Source of the DNA: Planctomycetota bacterium
Lineage (GTDB): Bacteria; Planctomycetota; Planctomycetia; Gemmatales; Gemmataceae
Direction of reading: 5' to 3'
Assembly (NCBI GenBank): GCA_021807595.1
Contig: JAKBCS010000014.1
Location: 1-55,644, forward strand
DNA: 55,644 bases
Part shown: piece after piece, positions 1 to 9,900 of the stretch
Layout: each line of letters begins with the position of its first letter
Position numbering within the stretch: position 1 is the stretch's first letter
The notes under the pieces: model-generated
What the model was told of the DNA's origin: nothing
Database searches by the model: none
The model's input: only the letters and a program-made list of their open reading frames with translations
Program-made: the position numbers and the translations under genes

Positions 1-165
1 TTCGACTTTGGTGACGGCGAGTTGGTCGTCGATGGCAATGGCGACCTTATGATTGAGCATGGCCAACGGCGGCAAGCTCTTGTCTTCGGGAATCAACAGG
101 CCGTGAGCGTGCAGAGCCGAACTGCCAAGCAACAGCGTCGCGGCGATTGAGAGGAATCGACACAT
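1..165 (-). CDS. VIT-domain secreted protein, N-terminal fragment
   Basis: Only the first 55 codons lie in the window; the gene runs off the left edge. The reverse strand starts with ATG at 165, preceded by GGAAAGGG as a ribosome site. Residues 1-20 form a signal peptide (MCRF, a hydrophobic LSIAATLLLG core, then SALHA). The mature start HGLLIPEDKSLPPLAM followed by a short segment ending DQLAVTKVE matches the opening of VIT (vault inter-alpha-trypsin) domains that planctomycetes often join to a von Willebrand A domain. The domain call is from memory of the family and only its first strand is visible. It lies 95 bases downstream of the anti-sigma gene on the same strand and could be the third gene of that transcript. 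Its role is unknown, perhaps a secreted adhesive or envelope protein. Confidence 0.72.
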   Translation of the reverse strand, partial: MCRFLSIAATLLLGSSALHAHGLLIPEDKSLPPLAMLNHKVAIAIDDQLAVTKVE

Positions 166-260
166 GGCAGACCCTTTCCGAGATAGACCCAAGTTCGGAC
201 TACTAATTAGACGAATCTTGGGACGAAAAGATTGCCTGCGCAGCGCGGGGATTCCCCCGG

Positions 261-1613
261 TTACGAGCCGCGTAAGACGAGGAGGACGTGCAAGGAGCCG
301 GGACGCGCGGGCTTGCGGCTGTCGAGAAAGCGCTTGATTTCCTCGGAGCCAGGCGCGGGACGAACGGGATTGTAAGCCAGAACCAAGGCGAATCGTTCGG
401 GCGGCATGACCGGCTTCTTGCCGGCTTCGGGACGTGGCGTCCCCTGCCCCGCCAAGGCCAATCCCAGTTGCCTCGCAGTTTGGTCGGACAGAGGCTTACT
501 CGGATCAGTTCCAAGCGGTCCCTTCGAGGAAGGGGGCGAGGGCATGGGATCGATCCCTAGCAGCGACGAGAGATCCTTGCGCTGCTTTTCCGTCATGCGC
601 GTCAGAACGAGACGGTCGATCTGCTCTTCGAGCGCCTTGCCCCCGGCCAACTTCCGATCCTCGTCGCTGAGCTGTTGCAGGAATCGAATCAACTCTTCCG
701 GCGTCACGTTCTCGAGATAAAGGACATAATTCGTATGCCACTTCATCTTGATGCGCTCTTGGGCTTGCTTCTCGACGATCAAGCCGAGTTGGATGGTCGG
801 CGCGGCGCGGCGCACGCGCTCGAATGCCTTGGTCCCGTGCTTACAAGGCACTTCGATGCGGAAATTCGTGTCTCTGCGCAGTTCCTCAAGGAAACTCTTA
901 CGACGTGTCTCTTGCTTGAGATCGGCTACTTTAACGACGACCGGCAGCGTGTCGGGGACGCGATCCAGCTGGAACATCTCCAGACGGTCGGTCAATGTGG
1001 TTTCTTCCTTCGGCTCAACGAAGGGCTTGTCCGTATCCTTCGGTTTCGATCTTTCACCCTCGTTGTGGACGACGGTGGGCGTTTCAACGACCGCGGGAAG
1101 ATTGGATTGGTCTTTCGGCTTTATCGGTTCCTTCAACGCCGTTTGAGGTTCGTCTTTCTCAAGGGGAGAAGTGAGAGCCGCGCGATCGGTGGCAGGTGGA
1201 GAGGAGGGAAGAATCTTCTCCGACTTGGCCAGCTCCGTCGTAGTCGGGGGTGTCCAAGTGACAGAAAAGTAGAGATACGAGGCCGCGCCCAAGAGGAAAA
1301 GCACAGTCGCTGCGGCGACATACGGGGCGAGCGATCCAAACCATGCGGCATTCGTCGATAGATTTGCGAGGCGTCGTCGTCCGGGTGCGAGGCGGCGCTC
1401 GTGGATCGTCCTTACGATGCGGACGCTCAAATCTTCGGACAGAGCCGGACGTGGAAGGGTGCGAAGCGTCCGAGCGTCTCGTTGGAGCTGTTGAAGCAAT
1501 TGTCGCGCTTCGACGGACTGTCTTAACAATCGGTCGACGGCGCGGCGTTGACGCTTGCTCAACTCGCCATCGACGTAGGCAGTCAAAAGTTGCCGGTAAC
1601 GATTGAGGAGCAT
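261..1613 (-). CDS. membrane-anchored anti-sigma factor-like protein
   Basis: 450 residues. The ATG at 1613 is chosen over an in-frame codon at 1661 because AAAGGA lies 8 bases before it. Residues 1-70 (LLTAYVDGEL, then an Arg/Leu-rich helix) resemble the cytoplasmic N-terminus of anti-sigma factors of the zf-HC2 type, but without the HxxxCxxC zinc site. A single membrane segment follows at about residues 95-115 (AAATVLFLLGAASYLYF). The rest, about 330 residues, is Pro/Lys/Glu-rich and then mixed alpha/beta, presumably periplasmic. It follows the ECF sigma gene by 78 bases on the same strand, the usual arrangement for a sigma and its inhibitor. Inference: it holds the sigma factor inactive at the membrane until an envelope signal arrives. 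The long C-terminal domain is not recognised and may be the sensor. Confidence 0.72.
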   Translation of the reverse strand: MLLNRYRQLLTAYVDGELSKRQRRAVDRLLRQSVEARQLLQQLQRDARTLRTLPRPALSEDLSVRIVRTIHERRLAPGRRRLANLSTNAAWFGSLAPYVAAATVLFLLGAASYLYFSVTWTPPTTTELAKSEKILPSSPPATDRAALTSPLEKDEPQTALKEPIKPKDQSNLPAVVETPTVVHNEGERSKPKDTDKPFVEPKEETTLTDRLEMFQLDRVPDTLPVVVKVADLKQETRRKSFLEELRRDTNFRIEVPCKHGTKAFERVRRAAPTIQLGLIVEKQAQERIKMKWHTNYVLYLENVTPEELIRFLQQLSDEDRKLAGGKALEEQIDRLVLTRMTEKQRKDLSSLLGIDPMPSPPSSKGPLGTDPSKPLSDQTARQLGLALAGQGTPRPEAGKKPVMPPERFALVLAYNPVRPAPGSEEIKRFLDSRKPARPGSLHVLLVLRGS

Positions 1614-1691
1614 GGCTCCCGGTCCTTTCGCAGGGATTCGTTCGTTTCGTGGGCGCTTCACGTCGCTTGGGCAATGCGGCGCGATTCGTAG

Positions 1692-2261
1692 CTATTTGGC
1701 CTCTTCGCTCTTTTCCAATAGCGCGCGTAATTCGAGTCTCGCGCGATGGAGTCGACTGCGGATGGTACCAATGGGCACTTGCAGAATCTCGGCCATCGTT
1801 TCGTACTTCTGCCCTTCTAGATCCTTAAGTACCAACACCGCGCGATGCTCGGGCGAGAGTCGGTTTAGGGCGTCGTGGACGCGACGTTCCAACTCGGCCT
1901 GCTCCAACGCATAGCCGGGCCGATTGTCCTCGGAGGAATCGGCCGGTTCAAAGGTGCGTTCGCCTTCGTCTCCGGTCTCGATTCGCGCCAAGGCGCGCCG
2001 TTTGCGCTTCAGGCTGATCGCCGTGTTAACGGCTATCCGATACAGCCAAGTGAAAAAAAGCGAGTCGCCCTTAAACCCGTCGAGCGATTGGTAGGCGCTC
2101 AGGAACGCTTCCTGTACCACATCTTGAGCATCCTCAACGTTGTCTACCAAACGATAAACGCAGTGGTAGAGACGCTCTTGATAGCGGCGCACTAACTCGC
2201 CAAAGGCTTCCGTGTTGCCCTGGTTGCACTCAGCGATAAGACGTTTCTCATCGGCGCTCAC
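1692..2261 (-). CDS. ECF RNA polymerase sigma factor
   Basis: 189 residues, GTG start at 2261 with AGGG upstream. Region 2 is clear (RYQERLYHCVYRLV, then DAQDVVQEAFLSAYQSLDGF and TWLYRIAVNTAIS), a variable acidic linker follows at about residues 100-120, and region 4 is the helix-turn-helix segment LSPEHRAVLVLKDLEGQKY to GTIRSRLHRARLELR. Length and layout are those of extracytoplasmic-function sigma factors (sigma-70 family regions 2 and 4, no region 3). The downstream gene on the same strand is a membrane anti-sigma candidate, so the pair probably forms an envelope-stress or surface-signal switch, possibly autoregulated. The target regulon cannot be read from this window. Confidence 0.93.
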   Translation of the reverse strand: MSADEKRLIAECNQGNTEAFGELVRRYQERLYHCVYRLVDNVEDAQDVVQEAFLSAYQSLDGFKGDSLFFTWLYRIAVNTAISLKRKRRALARIETGDEGERTFEPADSSEDNRPGYALEQAELERRVHDALNRLSPEHRAVLVLKDLEGQKYETMAEILQVPIGTIRSRLHRARLELRALLEKSEEAK

Positions 2262-2341
2262 GGTGGCCCTACCGCTGTTTGACGAAAGAGGCGTCGCGGA
2301 AGTTCCCGATTTTGGGCATTTGCCATGATGTCACATCCGCA

Positions 2342-2370
2342 TCGACGTGTCAAAGAGAACCTGCTATAAG
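2342..2370 (+). promoter_or_regulatory. putative sigma-70-type promoter for the GT-C-like gene
   Basis: TCGACG (2342-2347), a 17-base spacer and TATAAG (2365-2370) lie 24 bases before the start at 2394, followed by the ribosome site GGGAAGGA. The -35 element differs from consensus at two positions. This is a visual match only. Confidence 0.45.
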
Positions 2371-2393
2371 ATAGAACAAAAGGGAAGGATGCG

Positions 2394-3869
2394 ATGGTCG
2401 ATTCAATCCAAGGTGGGAAACGGCGCGAACTTATAGTGGAGAGTCTGCTCGTGCTAGCAGCCCTGGCATTGGCCGCAGCCGCCGCTCGACCTTACGCCGA
2501 TTCGTGGAACGATGGCAGCCGACTGGCCACGGTCGAATCGCTGGTCGATCGGCACACCTGGATCATCGATCGGTCGATCTTCGTTGCGGTTCCCCAACCG
2601 GAGAAAGACGGCCCTCCCCTGCCCTACAATCCGAACGATCGCACGCTGCTCGAACACGGAACCTTGGACAAACTGTATATCAACGGACATTTTTACTCCG
2701 ATAAGTCCCCGGTCCCTGCGCTGTACATGGCGGGGCTCTATCAAGTCTGGGAGTGGGTTACCGGATGGACGGTTCGAGATCATGCCGATCGCTTCTGTTG
2801 GTTCATCACCTTCGCATCTTCTGGGTTTGCTTACGTCCTCTCGGTGTGGTGCATCGCTCTTCTGGGTCGGCGTCTGGGACTTCCGCTCTCGTCGAGGCTG
2901 ATTCTGTGCGTTAGTTTCGGACTGGCCACCGTCGCCCTACCCTATGCCCGGCAGACGAACAATCACATACTGTTATTGGCCGTCGCCGCCGCCCTCACGC
3001 TCCAAGTCGCCCAGCTGGCCGAGGCACGGCGCGACGGCAAGGCAACCTGGCGACGCTTCGCCTTCATGGGTTCCTTGTGCGGTATCGGTTACACGATCGA
3101 TTTGGGAGCGGGACCCGTGCTAATAGCGGCTACAGCCGCCTACATCCTGTTCGATCGATCCGAAGGGGCAATCGATCTCGCCGGTCGGCGATTCGCGATT
3201 CGTTCGACCCACCCTACCCTCTTTTTCGCGCTGGCAGCCGTTCCCTGGCTGGCATTGCACCACGCTTTGAATTATTTAATTGGCGGTTCGTTGAAGCCTG
3301 CGAATGCCAACCCCGAATATTTCAACTACCCCGGCTCGGTCTTCGCCGCCAACAATCTGACCGGAACTTGGGTCCATCCCCACGTCGGTTCATTTCTTCT
3401 CTATGCGGCCAGTATGTTGTTCGGCAAGAAAGGGTTCATCGGCCACAATCTACCTCTTTTTTTAATGCTACCTGCTCTCATCGCTTTGTGGCGGCAGCGG
3501 CGAGAAACGCGACGCGAGTTGACCTGGGCCGCGGCGTGCTGGGGCGGCACATGGTTGATCTACGCCGCCATGTCGAACAACTCATCGGGACAATGCTGCT
3601 CGATTCGTTGGTTCGTGCCGTTGTTGGCACCGGGTTATCTCGTACTCGCGCTTCTGCTGCGATCCGCGTCGTGGCTCAGGATCGACCTCTCGATCCTGAG
3701 CGCGTGGGGCGCATTGCTCGCAGTCATGATGCGCAATGGCCCTTGGATGGGAGGCATGGTTCCACTATTTTGGCCGATTCAGGCATTGGCTCTCCTCAGC
3801 TGGGGCGCGTTCCACTACCTACGCTCAGCGCGGCGCAAACGAGGACATACTCTTGAGATCTCTACCTAA
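2394..3869 (+). CDS. polytopic membrane protein, GT-C glycosyltransferase-like
   Basis: 491 residues, ATG at 2394 with GGGAAGGA 5 bases upstream. Hydrophobic segments are spread over the whole length, with about ten probable membrane helices. The first extracytoplasmic loop holds DSWNDGSRLATVESLVD and later YINGHFYSDKSPVPALY. A long first loop with acidic residues after the first helix is typical of GT-C enzymes that use lipid-linked sugars (dolichyl-phosphate-mannose/ArnT-like families), and planctomycetes carry many such proteins. Substrate and acceptor cannot be told, and a non-enzymatic membrane protein is not excluded. The downstream uvrA appears to have its own promoter within the end of this gene, so the two are probably separate transcripts. 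Confidence 0.62.
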   Translation: MVDSIQGGKRRELIVESLLVLAALALAAAAARPYADSWNDGSRLATVESLVDRHTWIIDRSIFVAVPQPEKDGPPLPYNPNDRTLLEHGTLDKLYINGHFYSDKSPVPALYMAGLYQVWEWVTGWTVRDHADRFCWFITFASSGFAYVLSVWCIALLGRRLGLPLSSRLILCVSFGLATVALPYARQTNNHILLLAVAAALTLQVAQLAEARRDGKATWRRFAFMGSLCGIGYTIDLGAGPVLIAATAAYILFDRSEGAIDLAGRRFAIRSTHPTLFFALAAVPWLALHHALNYLIGGSLKPANANPEYFNYPGSVFAANNLTGTWVHPHVGSFLLYAASMLFGKKGFIGHNLPLFLMLPALIALWRQRRETRRELTWAAACWGGTWLIYAAMSNNSSGQCCSIRWFVPLLAPGYLVLALLLRSASWLRIDLSILSAWGALLAVMMRNGPWMGGMVPLFWPIQALALLSWGAFHYLRSARRKRGHTLEIST

Positions 3870-3881
3870 CATGCGTATAGT
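3853..3881 (+). promoter_or_regulatory. putative uvrA promoter
   Basis: TTGAGA (3853-3858), a 17-base spacer and TATAGT (3876-3881) give a good sigma-70-like match that overlaps the last codons of the upstream gene. The expected transcript start is near 3889, leaving about 40 bases of leader before the ATG at 3929. No LexA-like palindrome was recognised around it. Confidence 0.55.
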
Positions 3882-3928
3882 AAAGGGTTGGGGATTATCT
3901 GGCGATTAGGAGCAGCGGCGTTCTCGTT

Positions 3929-6900
3929 ATGGAAAACAGCACCATCGTCATTCGCGGCGCTCGGGAACACAATCTCCGCAACATCAACCTCGATCTGCCG
4001 CGAAATCAACTTATCGTCTTTACCGGAGTAAGCGGATCCGGCAAAAGTTCACTCGCGTTCGACACCCTTTACGCCGAAGGACAGCGGCGCTACGTCGAAT
4101 CGCTGTCCAGCTATGCGCGGCAATTCTTGGGGCAATTGCAAAAGCCGGATGTCGATTATCTCGCGGGTTTGTCGCCGGCCATCAGCATTCAACAAAAGGC
4201 GGCGGGACGCAATCCGCGCTCCACGGTCGGGACGATCACCGAGATCTACGATTATCTTCGAGTCTTGTTCGCGCGCATCGGCCTCGGTCATTGCCCCGAA
4301 TGCGGACGACCGATCACGGCGCAGACGCGCGAACAAATCTCGTCGCGCATCCTCGCTCTGCCGGAAGGGAGCCGCTTTGTCGTCCTCGCGCCAGTAGTGC
4401 GCGGACAGAAGGGCGAGTACAAGGATCTCTTCGCCGACATGCTCAAGCGCGGCTTCGTCCGAGCGCGCGTCGATGGCCAGGTGGTTCGATTAACGGACGA
4501 CCTAAAACTCGACCGTCGCATCAAGCACAATATCGAGATCGTCGTAGACCGATTGAAGAACGAGGCCGGAGTGCGTTCGCGTTTGGCCGAAGCGGTCGAA
4601 CAAGCCCTGGCGTTGGCCGAAGGCGCGCTCATCGTATCCGTCGAAGAGGCGAACGGGGATCGTCGGCCCCCAGCTGAGGCGAAACGGGGGGCCGAAGCCT
4701 CCCGTTCGCCGCGAAACGATGACATCCTCTTCTCCGCTCACTACGCCTGCACCCATTGCAATCGCAGCTACGAACCTCCCAGCCCGCAACTCTTTAGTTT
4801 CAACAGCCCGCACGGCATGTGCGTCGATTGCGATGGACTCGGTACGCGCTTCACCTTCGATCCCGCTCTACTCGTACCCGATCCGTCACTCAGCTTCTTC
4901 AACGGCGCGATTCCGCTCGTTGGCAAGCTGCGCGGCATGGGTCGATGGCGACGGCACACCTACGAAGGGGTGGCCCAATCGCTCGGCATCGACTTGAAAA
5001 CGCCTTGGGAAAGACTGCCGCGCGAACAGCGGGACCAGCTCCTTTATGGGAGCGGCGACAAACACATCGCCTACGAATGGAAGCAGCGCGGCGGCAGCGT
5101 GTGGAAGCACGGCGGCAAGTGGGAAGGCATCGTACCGCAGTTGCTCAGCGGTTTCAAGAAGACTGCCGCCGGGCCGCGCCGGATGCAATTGGAAAAGTAC
5201 ATGCGCGTCGTCCGGTGTTCGACGTGCGGAGGACAACGGTTGAACGCCCAAGCCCGCGCCGTGCGCGTGGGCGGTAAAACGCTCGCCGAAGTGTGCGCGC
5301 TGCCCGTCGGCTCTCTGGCGGCATGGCTGGAAGCGGACAAAGGCGATCTCGAAAAGAGCCTAGCACCGATTCAGCGCGTCATTGCCGAAGAGATTCTCAA
5401 GGAACTGCGCGGCCGCGTCGGCTTTCTCCTCAATGTCGGTCTGCATTATCTCACACTCGACCGCGCCGCGCCGACTCTCTCCGGCGGCGAGGCGCAGCGC
5501 ATTCGTCTGGCCGGTCAAATCGGCTGCGGACTCGTCGGCGTGTTGTACATCCTCGACGAGCCGAGCATCGGCTTGCATCCGCGCGACAACGAGCGATTGT
5601 TGGACAGTTTGCTGCACTTGCGCGACATGGGCAATACCGTGGTCGTCGTCGAACACGATGAGGACACCATGCGGGCGGCGGATCATCTCGTCGATTTCGG
5701 CCCCGGTCCCGGCGTGCGTGGCGGCGAAGTCGTGGCGGCGGGGACGTATGCCGAAGTCGTCGCCAATCCGGCCAGTTTGACAGGACAATATCTATCTGGA
5801 TTAAAGCAAATCGTCGTCCCTGCGCGGCGGCGGCGACCGACGAACAAGAAGCTGAGCATCGTCGGCGCGCGGCATCACAATCTGAAGAATATCACCGTCG
5901 AAATTCCGCTCGGTCTGTTTGTGTGCGTCACCGGAGTCAGCGGTTCCGGCAAAAGCTCGCTCGTCAACGACATCCTCAAACAAGGACTACGACAGCGCTA
6001 CCAGCCCGGCGCGCGAGCGACGGGCAACGGCGACGAAGACGAAAGCAGCGAGAACGGCAAACCCATCGGCGAACACGATCGCATCACCGGCGCAGACGGC
6101 ATCGACAAGATCATCGACATCGATCAAACGCCCATCGGCCGCACCCCGCGTTCCAATCCGGCAACCTACATCAAAGTGTTCGACGAGATTCGTTCGCTGT
6201 TCGCGGAGATGCCGGAGGCGAAAGTGCGCGGCTATCAACCGGGACGTTTCAGCTTCAACAAGCCGGGCGGGCGCTGCGAGGCGTGCGAGGGCAACGGATC
6301 GAATCGTTTGGAGATGGATTTTATCGCCGATGTGTGGATGACTTGCCCCGTCTGCGAGGGTCGGCGTTTCAACCGCGAGACGCTGCAAGTCCGCTTCAAA
6401 GCCAAAAGCATCCGCGACGTTTTAGAAATGGATGTCCAGGAAGCCCTCGATCACTTCCAAAACGTGCCGAAGATTCGCGGCATGTTGCAGACTTTGCACA
6501 ATGTCGGTCTCGATTACATCAAACTCGGTCAGGCGGCTCCGACTCTCTCTGGGGGCGAGGCTCAGCGCGTTAAACTGGCGCGCGAACTGTGTCATCGTGC
6601 CACCGGACGCACCCTGTACATTCTCGACGAACCGACGACGGGACTGCACTTCGACGACATTCAGAAACTCTTGCAAGTGCTGCACGGCTTCGTGGAATCC
6701 GGTAATACAGTCGTCGTCATCGAACACAACCTGGATGTCGTGAAGACGGCGGATTGGATTCTCGACCTTGGCCCCGATGGCGGCGGCGGCGGCGGCGAAA
6801 TCGTCGTCGTCGGCACGCCGGAAGATGTGGCCGCATGTGAGGAATCTTACACCGGAATGGCGCTAAGGCCGGTGTTGGGACTCGATCGGAAGACGAGGAC

Positions 6901-9900
6901 GCAACGAGACGAGGCGAGCAAGCAACAAAAGAAATCTGTCCCTCGGTTCGATGCCTCGTCGCGTGCGAATCTCGTGGTCGAAGGAGCGCAACAACACAAT
7001 CTTCGCAATCTCACGGTGTCGTTGCCGCGCGAGAAGATGAGCGTTTGCTGTGGGCCGAGCGGATCGGGCAAAAGCTCGCTGGCGTTGGATACGATCTATG
7101 CGGAGGGGCAGCGGCGCTACATCGAATCGCTCTCGGCCTACGCGCGGCAATTCCTCGGCCAGATGCAGAAGCCGAAAGTCGAACACGTTAGCGGCTTGTC
7201 GCCGGCCATCAGCATCGAACAGAAATCGACGATCCGGAGTCCGCGCTCCACCGTCGGCACCGTCACCGAAGTGTACGATTACTTGCGCGTCCTCTACGCG
7301 CGCCTCGGTCAGCCGTATTGCCCCGCCTGTCAAATCCCCATCGGCACGCAGACCTCCGATGAGATCATCGAACGCATCCTGTCGTTGCCGGAAGGAAGCA
7401 AGCTCTACCTGATGGCCCCTTTGGAACGACGAGGCCAGGAAAAGTACGACGCGCTGTTCGACGAGATTCGCCGCAGCGGGTTCGTCCGAATGCGCGTCGA
7501 TAAGCGTTCGTACAACATCGACGATCCCCCTCAGATCGATCATCGTCGCAAGCATCTCGTCGAAGTTGTCGTCGATCGCGTGGTGGTTCGCAGCAATCAA
7601 CGCACGCGCATCGCCGACGCAGTGGAGGCATGCCTCGATCTCGGCCGCGGCGTCCTGCACATCGCCTCTGTCGAAGACGGCAGGCCGGAGCCGGACTGGC
7701 GCGTCGAGCGATACAGTCAGCACTTCGCTTGCGATCGCTGTGGGCGCAGCTTCGAGCCGCTCAATCCGCATCATTTCTCGTTTAACAGTCCGCTCGGCTG
7801 GTGTCCGACCTGCGAGGGGTTGGGCCTTCAACAAGGTGCCTCCCCTGCCCTGCTCATCCGCGACCCCCGCCGTTCGTTGCGCGACGGCGCGCTTGCCGCC
7901 TGGCCCGATTTGAACGAAAATCGTTCGTTTCTCCTCTTCGCCGAAGCGCTGGCGCGCCACGAGGGGCTTTCGCTCGATACACCGTTCGAGGAGTTGACGA
8001 CTCCGCAACAACATTCCATTTTGCACGGCACCGGCGAGACGTGGATTTCTCTCGAAGACGAGGCGAACCGCCCGAGTAAGCTGCCGAGTACGAACCACCT
8101 GGGAGCTAACGCTGCCGGTTCGCCCGGACTGCGCTTTCAGTACAAGGGATTGTTCCCCGCCATCGACGAGGCTGCTCGCGTCAGCCCCGCCTATCGGCAA
8201 CGGCTCGATCATCTCGTCACCGAAGTCGCTTGCTCGACCTGTCGCGGTTCGCGCCTGCGCGACGATGCCGCCGCTTGCCGTCTCCCCTTCGGCAACGACC
8301 GGCCTGCCCTCACGATCGGCGGACTATCCGCCCTGCCCCTCGGCGAGACGCTGCAGCTTTTCAAGTCGATGAACGTGACGAAGGCCCAGCAGCAAGTGGC
8401 CGGGGAGTTGCTGCGCGAAGTGCGAAATCGTCTGCAATTCCTGGTCGATGTCGGCCTCGATTATCTCTCCCTGTCGCGCCCCGCGCCAACGCTTTCCGGC
8501 GGCGAATCGCAACGCATTCGACTCGCCAGCCAAATTGGCAGCGGGCTAACCGGCGTCCTCTACGTCCTCGACGAACCGACCATCGGACTTCATCCGCGCG
8601 ACAATCACCGCTTGCTCGGCGCGTTGCAACATCTCCGCGATCTCGGCAATACACTCGTCGTCGTCGAACACGACCGCGAGGTCATCGCGGCCGCCGATTA
8701 TCTTCTCGATTTCGGTCCCGGCGCGGGCGACCGCGGCGGCGACATCACAGCGCGCGGCAGCGTCAAACAAGTGTTACGAAGCAAGGAATCACTAACAGGA
8801 CAATATCTATCCGGTAAGAAGTCTATCCCCGTGCCGAGCAATCGACGCATTCAACTCGCTGCGGAGAACGCAGAGAAAAAGACGATAAAGAAGAAGAACA
8901 AAACGATCGCCCAGAGTGAGTATTGCCTGAATTCTCCTCCGTCCTTCTCTGCGCGCTCTGCGTCCTCTGCCGTGAATCCTCTTCGTTGGCTGACAGTCAA
9001 GGGAGCGCGGCAGAACAATTTGCAGAATATCGATGTGGCGTTCCCTTTAGGTGCGTTCGCCGCCGTTACCGGTGTCAGCGGCAGCGGGAAAAGCTCGCTC
9101 GTGAATGAGATTCTCTATCAAACTTTGGCGAGACGTTTACATCGCGCCCGCACCCCGGCCACCGCCCACGACGACATTCTCGGAATCGAACACATCGACA
9201 AAGTCATCAATGTCGATCCAGATCCCATAGGCAACACGCCGTCGTCGAACCCGGCCACCTATACCGGCGTCTTCGATCTGATACGCCAATTGTTCGCGCA
9301 ACTGCCGGAGTCAAAGGTGCGCGGCTACCGACCGCAGCGCTTCAGCTTCAACAAGCCGGGTGGACGATGCGAGGCGTGCGAGGGCGACGGCCAAAAGAAA
9401 ATCGAAATGCACTTTCTCCCCGATGTCTGGGTGGAATGCGACGTGTGCCACGGTCAGCGCTACAATCCCGAGACGTTGGCCGTCCGTTATAAAGAACATT
9501 CCATTGCCGACGTGCTGTCCATGCGCGTTCACGAAGCCCTGGAGTTATTCTGCAATCTCCCGAAGATTCGCCGCGTCCTCCAAACGCTGGCGGACGTTGG
9601 ACTCGACTATCTGTCGTTGGGTCAAGCCGCGCCGACGCTGTCCGGGGGCGAGTCACAGCGCGTCAAGCTGGCGTCCGAGTTGGCGCGGCCCAGCACTGGA
9701 CGCACGCTGTACATTCTCGACGAACCGACGACGGGATTGCATTTCGACGACGTACACAAATTGCTCGAAGTCCTCAATCGGCTCGTCGATCTCGGGAACA
9801 CGGTCATCGTGGTCGAACACAATCTGGACGTGATTAAGACGGCGGACTGGGTGATCGATCTCGGCCTCGAAGCCGGTCCCGCCGGCGGCCGCATCGTCGC

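Noticed and set aside
6863-8212. 449-codon reverse-strand frame inside uvrA
   Set aside because: It lies wholly antisense to conserved UvrA motifs and its residues are Arg/Ala/Gly-rich without any family pattern; a high-GC shadow frame.
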